A stretch of DNA of 64,000 bases from NCBI RefSeq assembly GCF_016801865.2, contig NC_068938.1, forward strand, positions 13,058,509-13,122,508, given 5' to 3'. Positions 1 to 9,786 of this stretch are shown in pieces (the first letter of the stretch is position 1; each line of letters opens with the position of its first letter). Both the position numbers and the translations under genes were made by a program. This DNA comes from Culex pipiens pallens (lineage: Eukaryota; Arthropoda; Insecta; Diptera; Culicidae). The notes below the pieces were generated by a model that was given only the letters and a program-made list of their open reading frames with translations, searched no databases and was not told the origin of the DNA.

Positions 1-2
1 TG

Positions 3-277
3 CAGGGATGCCACATGATTTTTTAAAATGTCTGTGAAAAAGTCTTTGTATGTCTGTGCCTTTGTCTAAAATTCAAATAAATCAATTTACAGTCATAGAA
101 ATCTATCAAAAATTTTGTTTTTAAGCATTTGAAGACTAACGAAATAAGTTTCGATTGATATTTTTACAAAATAACAATTTAATGAAGTTTTTAAATAGTC
201 TGTGCACCTAAAAAAATGTCTGACACGAGCTCAAATGTCTGTGAAACACAGACAAATCTGTGTATCTGGCATCCCTG
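3..277. mobile_element. hAT-like MITE with CAGGGATGCCA ends
   Basis: The segment begins CAGGGATGCCACAT and ends in the inverse, TGGCATCCCTG, an 11-bp terminal inverted repeat. The interior repeats the words TGTCTGTG and CAGACA. CAG-type ends are typical of hAT elements. The 8-bp target duplication cannot be checked because only two bases lie upstream in the window. A second, 3'-truncated copy starts at 2749. It has no coding capacity. Confidence 0.65.
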
Positions 278-312
278 ATTGAGTGACTAATATGGACAAA
301 TGACCGCCACTT

Positions 313-545
313 AGTCACCGAACCATGGTGGCCCATACGGCAAAGGCATGGTTCAATATGCCGAAGGTCTTGGGTTCGAGTCTCGGTACCGGTACTTTTT
401 TTATGGATGAACTTTTTTTTAAAGAATAACCCAAGTGCTCTCGGTAATTTCGGGATTTATCCTCTCCGTCCGCACACAGTACCATTTTACTACCGAATCG
501 TGCTCTTTATCCTCTCGTATGCCGATGCTCAGTTCTGGGTGTATA
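313..545 (+). mobile_element. tRNA-derived SINE-like sequence
   Basis: An A-box-like word (TGGCCCATACGG, 329-340) is followed 33 bp later by a good B box (GGTTCGAGTCT, 373-383), the layout of an internal RNA polymerase III promoter. The acceptor stem does not pair well, so this is not a functional tRNA gene. A non-tRNA body continues to about 545, where a MITE begins. I see no clear target duplication, so the limits are approximate. Confidence 0.45.
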
Positions 546-699
546 CACTGAAATAAAAAAAAAGTATCAAATTCCTAAATTCTAGGAATTTTGCCACTTT
601 TCCTTATTTAGTAATCGGGTTTTTTGGATTACTTAATAAGAAAAGGAGGCAAAATTCCTAAAATTTAGGAATTTGGTACTTTTTTTTTATTTCAGTGTA
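544..699. mobile_element. Foldback MITE, TA-flanked, CACTGAAATA ends
   Basis: An almost complete palindrome of 156 bp. The left arm reads TACACTGAAATAAAA and the right arm ends TTTATTTCAGTGTA, with arms rich in AAATTCCTAAATT. A second copy lies at 25252-25404. Both are bounded by TA, as in Tc1/mariner-type MITEs. No coding capacity. Confidence 0.75.
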
Positions 700-736
700 G
701 CTTTTAAGAAAATAAATCAATGTTGTTTTTAGTTAG

Positions 737-1163
737 TAAGGCCGTTGCAAATATTTTTCAAAGTTTATGTCGCCCCCTCCCCCTTCAAAATTGGTCCGAA
801 AAATCAGGGGGCAAAATAACTATTTGTTCAAAAAAACATCAAAATTTCAATGGAAATAGAAGTCTAATTAATTGAGAACAATTCAAAATGCCTTTTTCTG
901 CATTGATAATTATATTTGGCATGTTTGGGCTCGTTTGAAACTTTTTTTTCTCGCAAAAATGAAATTTTCGTCAATACTTAGACATTTTGGAAATCAATGA
1001 TTGCATAACAACTGGATAATGCATTTTAAAACACTTTTTTCATTCAAACGTTGACACCGTGGCATGTGATTTCATTTTTTTAACTTTTTTATTTTTTGCC
1101 CCCCTCTCGACTTTGATCAGAGTCGAGGGACATAAACTTAAAAAAATATTTGCAACGGCCTTA
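737..1163. mobile_element. Foldback element, AGGCCGTTGCAAATA ends, TA-flanked
   Basis: The left end AGGCCGTTGCAAATATTTTT recurs inverted at the right end, each bounded by TA. The arms carry C-runs (CGCCCCCTCCCCC near 770, GCCCCCCTCTCG near 1098). Partial relatives occur at 14430, 17526 and 10093-10117. The small open frame on the minus strand here belongs to the element and shows no sign of being a gene. Confidence 0.7.
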
Positions 1164-1803
1164 ACTAAAATTATAAGCTTTCTTATAAAATACATATAAA
1201 TTTTAGGTTTATTTGTCAAAAAGTCAGCATTTAGCCTAAAATTCTTTAAAACTAGTTCATAAAAATTTAAGCTGAATTCGAAGCACGAATCAAAAGTTTT
1301 CACATTTTATATCAAATTTGTTGTATTAAAACGTCTATAGAGTAGAAGATTTTTTTAACGTTAAATTTAATATTTACAATCCCATTTTATCTTCATCTAT
1401 TGGGAAATTGTTCGAAGTATCCGGGAGTGCATTTCGTTTTCCAATTGGAACTCGTTTTCATTGAAAAAACCATGACACTTTGATAACACAGCGTAACAAA
1501 ATATTTTTTTTTATTTTTTGGCAGCACGAAAAAAAATGCTCCTCTAGGGATCGGCTTCCTGAACAAAATGCAACCTGGCGCATATTTTTATTGTTATCCT
1601 AACTCGAGATATTCAATGCAGAAGTTTTGCATATGAATCACCCCCCGTCGGAAAATATTTTTTGATTTTGTTTTCTCTGTAACTTATCAAGTAATCCTAT
1701 GAATCCACATTTTCTAAATTGCAGTTATTTAATTGTTTGGAATTGTACTATTTAAACCATTCAAAAAAAAAAAAAAATAAATATGAAAATTTCTTCTTGA
1801 AGC

Positions 1804-2171
1804 ACCGTAAACTGGGGTGACTTTGATAGCCCGGGGTGACTTTGATAGGTTTTTTAAATGCCCGTCAAATTAATATCTATTCTATACATTTTTGAGAATT
1901 TTGAGTATGTAAGCATTAAGGGATAGCTGATTATCGAACAAATATGCAAAAATGTGACTGTTACATTGGATGTATCAAAATTAGTGGCCAAATCAAATTT
2001 CTATCAATGTCACCCCGGGCTATCAAAGTCACCCAAGTTTACGGTAGTTTAAAAACTTATCTACCGTGGTCAGTTTGATTCGATACCATTCCGTAAAATT
2101 CTAAATTTTGCGGAAAAATCTCAAACTGATCAAAGTCGTGGTGACTATCAATGTCACCCCAATTCACGGTA
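1804..2171. mobile_element. Foldback element with GGGGTGACTTTGATAG repeats
   Basis: The left end is ACCGTAAACTGGGGTGACTT and the right end is its divergent inverse, CACCCCAATTCACGGT. The words GGGGTGACTTTGATAG and CTATCAAAGTCACCC recur inside in both orientations (1813-1848, 2001-2036, 2140-2160), giving several nested hairpins. It is non-coding. Its design resembles the GGGGCAAAATGCACC element at 45452. Confidence 0.65.
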
Positions 2172-2304
2172 TGTATTGTTTAAAGCTTTTATTAGGGGTA
2201 GCACAACAAAGTATTTTCAAGATAAAGCTATGAAAAGTTTGTTTCATTGAGTTTACATGGAATGATTTTTTTGGGAAAATTTTGAAGGAAAGAAGTCAAA
2301 CACA

Positions 2305-2474
2305 CACGGCAAGAAATCCTATAAGCTAATCCGGTAAATCTGTGTTTTTGAATCCTTAAACATGAAATGTTTCCAAAATCTTCAACATTCTTCTCGATTT
2401 CCATGTATATGTTTTGAAAATCGATAATTTTGACAGTTGACTTACCGGATTAGCTTACAGGATTTCTATCCGTG
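2305..2474. mobile_element. Foldback MITE (CACGGCAAGAAATCCTATAAG)
   Basis: Arms of about 33 bp (2305-2337 and 2442-2474) are inverted copies with few mismatches, sharing GCTAATCCGGTAA. The 170-bp hairpin has no open frame. The target duplication is not obvious. Confidence 0.6.
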
Positions 2475-2748
2475 CATGAAATAAAAATTTGGACGTTTTA
2501 ATTTTTTTCTTCTTATTTGTTTTCTTTTCATTTAGATTTTTTTGTAAAGATATTTGAACAGTTGCCATTTTATTTTAAAATTATTTACAATGAAATTTTT
2601 GCTATTTCTATTGATACAGATTTTTTTTGCTATGTTTTAACTGTTAATTATGCTGCAATAACATGTGAAAAGCGCATACACCGAAAACAAAAATTGAATC
2701 GAACCCGTTTTTTTTTTGTTTGGCTTTTAGGGTGACCTACGTCGTACT

Positions 2749-2975
2749 CAGGGATGCCACATAGTTTTTCTAAATGTCTGTAAAAAAATGTCTGTCTATG
2801 TCTGTGCATTTGTTTAAAATTCAATTATATCAATTTATAGTAGTGAAAATCCATCATATATTGCGTTTTAAGGCATTTTAAGACTAACAAAATAAGTTTC
2901 GGTAGATATTTTTACAAAATATTAATTTAATAAAGATTTTTTAAAGTCACCTCAAAAAATGCCTGACACAATCAC
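2749..2975. mobile_element. Truncated copy of the CAGGGATGCCA element
   Basis: Starts CAGGGATGCCACATAGTTTT and stays alignable with 3-277 through the TGTCTGTG-rich part. It breaks off after GCCTGACACA without the right terminus. It is a decayed or deleted copy. Confidence 0.6.
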
Positions 2976-3567
2976 AATCAAACATTTAAAAAAGTCGTAT
3001 TGAATATTTTACTATCGGAAGTATAACCTAATGAAAAACTTAACTTCAGGGTAAATATACAGACTATTTACTGAAGTCTACTCATCATACAATTGCCTGG
3101 GGTTAAAAATATGTTTACAATAAAAAAAAGGAATGATGCGCTGAAATTTGTTTTTCAATAAATGATTGGTTTTTAAAACTTAGTTTAAACCTCAATTTTT
3201 ATTTTCCCATGATCGATAATTTAATTCCTGCATCATTGTAGATGTTTAGTGTTATATGAGATTCGAAAATTTAACAATTTTAAACGCACACAAATACACA
3301 CACAAAGTTATGTTTTTGAATTTGCGTAAAAAAATGCTGTGTGCTAATGCCACTTGAATCCAGTTTCCCAGAAAATCCTCAAAACAATCGATTGTTTCCC
3401 CTCAGGGTTAACCGCTAGAACAAAGCTCGCAGTTTCCAAAAAATCCTCCTTTGCCGACGAACAACACAAACAAATTGCCAAAGAAAGTACAGAGAAATCC
3501 TCTTACCCTAAAGTCCAGCCCAAAACTTGTGTTGTGTGTGCACTGGTAGCAAATAGCAGCTACTTAC

Positions 3568-3650
3568 GGGTTCTTGAATGCACCGTCATCTTCAGCGCGA
3601 CCACCGGAGGAAGATTCCAGGAAGAAAGGAGTTGCAGAAAGAAAGTGCAT
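3568..3650 (-). CDS. Candidate short coding exon, unidentified
   Basis: On the minus strand, an ATG at 3650-3648 with A at -3 opens 27 codons, beginning MHFLSATPFFLE and ending in an acidic GGRAEDDGAFKN. The frame runs to a good splice donor, CCC|GTAAGT, with GT at 3567-3566. It would leave a two-base partial codon. I do not recognise the peptide. Without the splice the frame stops within one codon of the donor. It could equally be an untranslated exon or chance. It lies on the same strand as the stronger exon at 21227-21358, but nothing shows they are joined. Confidence 0.25.
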
Positions 3651-4714
3651 CGTCCTTTCCGTCAATGAGCGCAAAAAGGATTGAAAAAGTGGTGAAGTGT
3701 TGAAGAGTTTTGCTGCGTCACGAGGGGAACGTGGAATGCAAGGGGCAGGAAAACGCAAAATTACCCAGCTGAATACACAGTTTATTTAAGGTTGCATCGC
3801 ATGTTCTTCTGCTTCTTTATGTTGAAGAGGTTGATGTTGCTGGTGGTGGCTAAACTCCTTCTAAGCCGTTCATCTTGGACTGCTTCTGAGCGGTGGGCTA
3901 GGACTTTTTTCTGAGGATTTTTTTACTCTGTTTGAGCTTCCGAAAAAGCATGAACACATGTTTGGTGATTGTTCAAATAGTACTACAAGCACTAGAAAAA
4001 ATGTGGAAGTTTTATTTGATCAGCCCAGTGATGCAATTTCATGTTAAAATCTTTGGCATTTTTTTAAATTCAGTAAAAATAAAATCAAAAATCGATTTGA
4101 ATTGAATAATTTATATAACTGTTACAAGATTGGAATCGAATTCAACTGACATATTTCAACTCAGCCTTTCTAAAAACTTAGCCCCACCACCGCCAAATCA
4201 TGAGGGCTCGTTGTGCTGATTTCAAAATTGCTGTTAATTTCTCGTTCAACAGAAGCAGCAGTAGCATCAGCAGAAGAGTAAAAAACGAGTTAAAAAAACT
4301 CTTGTGTAAACATGGCATAAAAAATGTCGAGAAGCACCACTACAAGGAGGGGAAAAAACCATGATAATAACACATAATTTCCTCAACATGCCCTCACTTT
4401 TCCACCACCCTCAAAAACCATCACATTCAGGTGCGTTTCCCCTCCTCCTCCCACAAAACTTTGAAAGAAGCAAAAGCAACTACAAAAAAGTACGCTCCCT
4501 GGCGGCGCGTCCCCAAAACACACACACCCTGTTCGCACACGGTGTGAATTATACAAATTAAATTTTATTTCGTATTTACATTTCTTATCACTGCTGGTGC
4601 CACCGGCCACCAGCCACCCCAAACCGCCACCAAACAGAGACAGTGACTGACTTCGGTGTGTGAGATATGCTGGCACCACCAGGATGAGCTGTCTGGTGTT
4701 GGCCAACGGCTTAC

Positions 4715-4808
4715 CGCGCACCATGTTCCGCGTGGAATCCACCGCGCCAGAGTTGACGTTGATAACGACCACAGCCGCGCCACCATCCACGGCCGCGGAA
4801 CGACGCAT
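4715..4808 (-). CDS. Candidate short coding exon, unidentified
   Basis: A minus-strand ATG at 4808-4806 opens a GC-rich frame of 31 codons, beginning MRRSAAVDGGAAVVVINVN. It meets a possible donor, GCG|GTAAGC, with GT at 4714-4713. The base composition differs sharply from the flanks. No domain is recognised, and a second frame is also open here, which weakens the case. It may be a conserved non-coding or untranslated segment. Confidence 0.2.
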
Positions 4809-4906
4809 TAAAAAAGATTAACCAGGTGAATGGCGGTGAAATTTTGATGAATGTTTAGGGAAATATGGTGGAAAATGTTTGCTGTCATTAAAATACTTAA
4901 ATGGTG

Positions 4907-5590
4907 GGTAATTCTCCGCAAACTTGATTTGCGTGAAACTTTGTCTTAAAGGGTAACTTTTGTCCCTGATCACGAATCCGAGCTCCATTTTTCAATATCT
5001 CGTGACGGAGGGGCGGTACGACCTCTTACATTTTTGAACATTCGAAAAAGACAATAATTTGCAGTCTGAAATGGTTATGGTTTGGAAATTTGATGTCAAG
5101 AGGATGATTATGTAAAATTGGACGCCTTTTTGAAAGCGTTCTCAGAAACCCCTAAAAAATTTATTCTTCATAAAAAAGAATGCAACAATAGTTTTGAAAA
5201 TTCTGCCCATTTTCGTTACTCAACTGTGAAAAAGTTGAGACAATTTAGTTTATTTTCGTATCTATAATAACTTAGAATGGTTTTTTTCCATTGAGAACAA
5301 AAATTTTGATTTTTAAATTTCGTGTTTTTTGTAGCTTTGCAGGGTTATTTTTTGAGTGTAACAATGTTCTACAGACAAAAATAAAATAGTTGATGTACAA
5401 AAACAAGGGATTTGCTTTTAACTTTCACGAACTATCGCGATTAAACAAAAATAATGAAAAGTTTGTTATTTTTTGCGTTTCTCTTTGTTTTGTCGTTCGT
5501 GTTCGTTATCGCGTGTGGCCTTTACCGACAACTGCCGAGCAAACTTTTTCAATACTTTTTTTTGATAAAATCGTGATAACTTGTGACAGT
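4907..5590. mobile_element. Old copy of the GGGTAATTCTC foldback family
   Basis: Starts GGGTAATTCTCCGCAAACTT and keeps the family landmarks in order: CTTTGTCTTAAAGGGTAAC, CCCTGATCACGAATCCGAG, CTCGTGACGGAGGGGCGGT. The central core near 5465-5540 (TTTGCGTTTCTCTTTG) matches the spacer of the intact element at 46598-47948 in inverse orientation. It has several deletions and no second full arm. Confidence 0.65.
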
Positions 5591-6587
5591 TAAGACTTTT
5601 TTAATGCACATTTTTTGAATTTTCCCCTTTACAACTTTTTAGAACACTGATACATCCTAAAAAAATAAATCCTGCATAGTTAATAATACCCCTACACTTT
5701 AATTATTTTTTACTAAATGCAAATTTCAAAAATTTCCATTAAGATTACGTGACCCAAATTTTTTAGCATTTGAGTATAAAAGGATGGCAGAGGATTCAAA
5801 ACAATTTATGTAACTTTTCATGAAAAATAGTATTTTTGACACAGAATTTCTAAATCAAATCAGGCTTAAATTATTCAAAAACGCAATAAAAAAAAATTAT
5901 TATTATTATATAAATTATTTGAGATCACGAGTTATCGAAAAATTAACCATTAATTTGTGATCACTAGTGTGATCTAATCTGCAAAAAAGGATTGTTCTGA
6001 ACATTTGACGGTCGATTCTGCATGCATGAAACGATGGCAGAAATTTGAGCCAAATCCATGTTGAAGAACTCATCGGCCTATTAGTTTTAAATTTTTAACG
6101 TTTTATGGAAATCGAAAAAAAAACTTCCTTTTTATTTCTTAACCAAAGATGGCGTCTTTGGGGTCAAAACATAGCCCTTTAGAAAAAAAAGTCTTACTAG
6201 TCGAATAATATTTGAAAAATAACTTGAAATCCTAACAATGCTTTATGGTAGATGGTTACTCATTGAAGTTTAAACTCTTTTTTCAAATGTTTTATTACAA
6301 CGAGTTCTCAGATTGTGTGTACATGCTTATTTTTGGTTTGAAAAAATCTATTGAAAGCTTTTTTTAGTATTATTTTTACATTCGATGCGCTTTTTCAAAA
6401 TATCAGATCTAATAATTGAAGTTACTTTCAGAAAGTTATTTTTTCAATTAATAAGACTTCTAAAGACGATGTATTTGGTATGACTTAAAGAGCAATAAAG
6501 TATAAGTTTTTTCATATTAAAATATTGATCAGATGTCTAAAATTTGTATGGTATTTTTTAGATTATGAAATCGTTATAATTTTTAAT
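5591..6587. other. AT-rich DNA with no recognised feature
   Basis: About 1 kb of AT-rich sequence with homopolymer runs and a short TTATTATTATTATA stretch near 5897. I see no open frame of note, no transposon termini and no RNA gene. Confidence 0.5.
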
Positions 6588-6613
6588 ATTAAGAAGATAC
6601 ACGAAACCAATCA
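6588..6613. repeat. Left 26-bp target-site duplication
   Basis: These 26 bases, beginning ATTAAGAAGATACACG, recur exactly at 9761-9786. They bracket a retroposon that starts with a tRNA-like head and ends in a (GATTA)n tail. A perfect direct repeat this long is typical of target-primed reverse transcription. The first three bases could belong to the tail, giving a minimum of 23. Confidence 0.9.
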
Positions 6614-6690
6614 GGGAGCGGCCGTGGCTGACTGGTTACGGTGTTCGCTTTGTAAGCGAATGGTTCTGGGTTCGATTCCCATCTGCTCCC
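6614..6690 (+). tRNA. tRNA-Thr(TGT)-like head of the retroposon
   Basis: A nearly complete cloverleaf can be drawn. The acceptor stem is GGGAGCG/TGCTCCC with one G-T pair, followed by a discriminator A at 6691. The D stem is CCGT/ACGG. The anticodon stem is TTCGC/GCGAA around the loop TTTGTAA, giving anticodon TGT. The T arm contains GGGTTCGATTCCC. The A box (TGGCTGACTGG) and B box (GGTTCGATTCC) are intact. Only one base separates the acceptor and D stems, and the outermost T-stem pair is mismatched. With its position at a retroposon 5' end, this points to a SINE promoter rather than a working tRNA gene. Confidence 0.55.
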
Positions 6691-6875
6691 AACGAGAAAG
6701 TTAAGAACACAGAAAAATTGAAATGATGAAAATGAACGAAAAATCAAAGTCGCTCGAGGCGAAGGTTCGATCCTCCGTCCTTTGGATTGGTAAGCAAAAA
6801 TGCTAACCACTAGGCCATGACGACTTGGTGAGCGTGTACTGGAATTAGGAATACTGTTACAGAGAGCGAGCTGTG

Positions 6876-9333
6876 GAGTAGTTCTCTACGAAATCGGTCT
6901 TTTTTCTTCAATTTTAGTTTTTGTATTTTTTAATCCGACTGAAACTTTTTTGGTGCCTTCGGTATGCCTAAAGAAGCCATTTTGCATCATTAGTTTGTCC
7001 ATAAAATTTTCCATACAAATTTGGCAGCTGTCCATACAAAAATGATGTATGAAAATTCAGAAATCTGTATCTTTTGAAGGAACAGTGTTGCAAATGAGTG
7101 ATAAAAAAGCTATCAATAGATTATCTCTGCACCAAAAATATCCGAGAGTATAGCGGCCGTCACTATAGCTTGTGAGATCTCTTCTTGTGTCTCGTGATTC
7201 CCAGCGATGTCATTCTCTCTCTATCACTCCTCCCCTTTTCCTCGACTATGCGCTCTCACCGCTGAGTCTCTCAATATCTCCGAAAACTGCAATGAGAGAA
7301 CGCGAGATGGCGATTAGGAGCCGACCACGCATGACGTCCCGTTAAACTGCGTTTGCGAAATTGGTTTTGTGGCGGCTTTTGTGGTTAAACGTTGTTGCGG
7401 TAGGATGATCGTGGAAGCGGGAATGAGAGAGAAAAGGAAAATGTCCATCGCGAGTGGGTAAACACGAAAACGTGTTCGGCTATGTTCGGCGCTGAGAGTT
7501 TCAATGAAGAGAGAAGAGCAGTTGTATTTGAGGCATGAATATTCAGGCGGGATAATTGTAGTTGCTGAGAGCTGATATTTTGATATTTTAACAACCCTGT
7601 GAAGGAATTTTTTGATCGATTTGGTGTCTTCGGCAAAGTTGTAGGTATGAATACAGACTACACTGAAAAAAAATGATACACTGTTAAAAAAAATTTGGTG
7701 ATTTTTTTATTTAACTTTTTATCACTAAAACTTGATTTGCAAAAAAACACTATTTTTAATTTTTTTTATTTCTTGATATGTTTTAGAGGACATAAAATGC
7801 CAACTTTTCAGAAATTTCCAGAATGGGCAAAAAATGTTTGACCGAGTTATGATTTTTTGAATCAATATAGATTTTTTCAAAAAATCGAAATATTGGTCGC
7901 AAAAAATTTTCGACTTCATTTTTCGATGTAAAATTGAATTTGCAATCAAAAAGTCCAGTAGTGAATTTTTGATAAAGTGCACCGTTTTCAAGTTATAACC
8001 ATTTTTAGGTAACTTTTTTGAAAATAGTCTCAGTTTTTAATTTTTTTAAAATAGTGCACATGTTTGCACACCTTTGGAAAAAAATATTTTTGAAAAGCTG
8101 AGAAAATTCTCTATATTTTGCTTTTTCGGACTTTGTTGATACGACCTTTAGTTGCTGAGATATTGCAATGCAAAGGTTTAAAAACAGGAAAATTGATGTT
8201 TTCTAAGTCTCACCCAAACAACCCACCATTTTTTATTGTCGATATCTCAGCAAGTAATGGTCTGATTTTCAATGTTAAAATATGAAACATTTGTGAAATT
8301 TTCCGATCTTTTCGAAAACAATATTTTCAAAATTTTCAAATCAAGACTAACATTTCAAAAGGGCCAAACATTCAATATTACGCCCTTTTAAAATGTTAGT
8401 CTTAGTTTAAAAATTTTGAAAAAAATGTTTTCGAAAAGATTGGAAAATTTCACAAATGTTTCATATATTAACATTGAAAATCGGACCATTACTTGCTGAG
8501 ATATCGACAATAAAAAATGGTGGGTTGTTTGGGTGAGACTTAGAAAACATCAATTTTCCTGTTTTTAAACCTTTGCATTGCAATATCTCAGCAACTAAAG
8601 GTCGTATCAACAAAGTCCGAAAAAGCAAAATATAGAGAATTTTCTCAGCTTTTCAAAAATATTTTTTCCAAAAGTGTGCAAACATGTGCACTTTTTTAAA
8701 AAAATTAAAAACTGCGACTATTTTCAAAAAAGTTACCTAAAAATGGCTATAACTTGAAAACGGTGCACTTTATCAAAATTTCACTAAAGTACTTTTTGAT
8801 TGCAAATTTGATTTTACATCGAAAAATGAAGTTGAAAATTTTTTGCGACCAATATTTTGATTTTTTGAAAAAATCAGTATTGATTAAAAAATTCATAACC
8901 GGGTCAAAGATTTTTTGCACAACCTGGAAATTTCTGAAAAGTTGGCATTTTATGTCCTCTAAAACATATCAAAAAATAAAAAAAATAAAAATAGTGTTTT
9001 TTTGCAAATCAAGTTTTAGTGATAAAAAGTTAAATAAAAAAATCACCAAATTTTTTTTACAGTGTATCATTTTTTTTCAGTGTAGTCTGTATCCATACCT
9101 ACAACTTTGCCGAAGACACCAAATCGATCAAAAAATTCCTTCAAAAGATACAGATTTTTGAATTTTCATACATCATTTTTGTATGGACAGCTGCCAAATT
9201 TGTATGGAAAATTTTATGGACATACTAATGATGCAAAATGGCTTCTTTGGGCATACCGAAGGCACCAAAAAAGTTTCAGTCGGATTAAAAAATACAAAAA
9301 AAATCGAATGACCGAAATCCTAGAGAACTGCTC
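6876..9333. mobile_element. Foldback element, GAGCAGTTCTC family, copy a
   Basis: Two long inverted arms (about 6876-8375 and 8380-9333) meet near 8378. The ends are GAGTAGTTCTCTACG and CTAGAGAACTGCTC, flanked by a 4-bp duplication, TGTG, at 6872-6875 and 9334-9337. The arms share ordered landmarks: AATCCGACTGAAAC, ATTTGGCAGCTGTCC, ATCGATTTGGTGTCTTCGGC, CAACTTTTCAGAAATTTCC. The left arm is split by a 517-bp hAT-like MITE. No transposase is encoded. Other copies in this window lie at 19238, 28246, about 23090 and about 26877. Confidence 0.85.
7083..7599. mobile_element. hAT-like MITE inside the foldback arm
   Basis: The insertion is bounded by a perfect 8-bp duplication, TGAAGGAA (7075-7082 and 7600-7607). 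The ends are CAGTGTTGCAA and, inverted, CAGGGTTGTTA, which is the CAG-type hAT terminus. The other foldback copies have the uninterrupted sequence here, so the empty site is known. The interior is GC-richer than its host and carries no convincing gene. Confidence 0.88.
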
Positions 9334-9740
9334 TGTGGCGCTATAACCACGGCAAATAGTGTCCAGGGCATTCTTGGAAATACAATGTCTCATCCCAGAG
9401 GGTCCCGGAGTACCAAACCTTCTTAGCATGGTGCTCCCAACCAATACAACCAAATCACGGAGCGTATGGTGGTGTGTCCCCACGCTTCTTCCTCCCCTGT
9501 CGATTCAGAATTGTGTTGTTGTTCGAACACTCAGTGCTCAAACTCAACCCAATTACGAGTCATCTCTGCGATACGGCTTTACGCAGTAGGCCTGGCCGCT
9601 TTAACGCTTGTGATGTTTCAATGCATTTCGATGTAATGGCGCACTACAAATGTTAATAAATGACAAGAAGAGTGCTAGGTGTCATCTAACCTAAGGCACT
9701 CTCCAGGATCCCTTCAAAAGATTGGCTGCGCTAGGGTCTG

Positions 9741-9763
9741 ATTAGATTAGATTAGATTAGATT
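9741..9763 (+). repeat. (GATTA)n tail of the retroposon
   Basis: Four to five GATTA pentamers end directly at the right copy of the 26-bp target duplication, which identifies them as the retroposon 3' tail. Confidence 0.85.
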
Positions 9764-9786
9764 AAGAAGATACACGAAACCAATCA
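9761..9786. repeat. Right 26-bp target-site duplication
   Basis: Exact copy of 6588-6613. It closes the retroposon insertion. Confidence 0.9.

Larger units (their letters stand above)
2976..4906. other. Low-copy DNA; no certain gene
   Basis: An AT-rich background carries two more GC-rich patches (about 3350-3760 and 4180-4810), which hold the two weak exon candidates listed separately. I see no transposon ends and no RNA gene here. The longer open frames have no recognisable domain. Confidence 0.5.
6614..9760 (+). mobile_element. SINE-like retroposon, interrupted by a foldback element
   Basis: The retroposon parts are 6614-6875 and 9338-9760, about 690 bp in all. The 5' end is a tRNA-Thr-like head placed exactly after the target duplication. 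The 3' end is a TTAGATTAGATTAG tail (9741-9763) placed exactly before the second copy. The 3' body from about 9340 (including AATAAATGACAAGAAGAGTG near 9655) resembles a LINE-type 3' end on which a SINE would depend, though the partner is not identified. A second tRNA-like block in inverse orientation lies at about 6757-6830, with A box TGGCCTAGTGG. At roughly 690 bp it is long for a SINE. It encodes no reverse transcriptase. Confidence 0.8.

Noticed and set aside
6614..6690. Functional tRNA-Thr gene
   Set aside because: The cloverleaf is good, but it sits exactly at the 5' end of a retroposon with a 26-bp duplication, has one-base acceptor-D spacing, and lacks an immediate T-run terminator.
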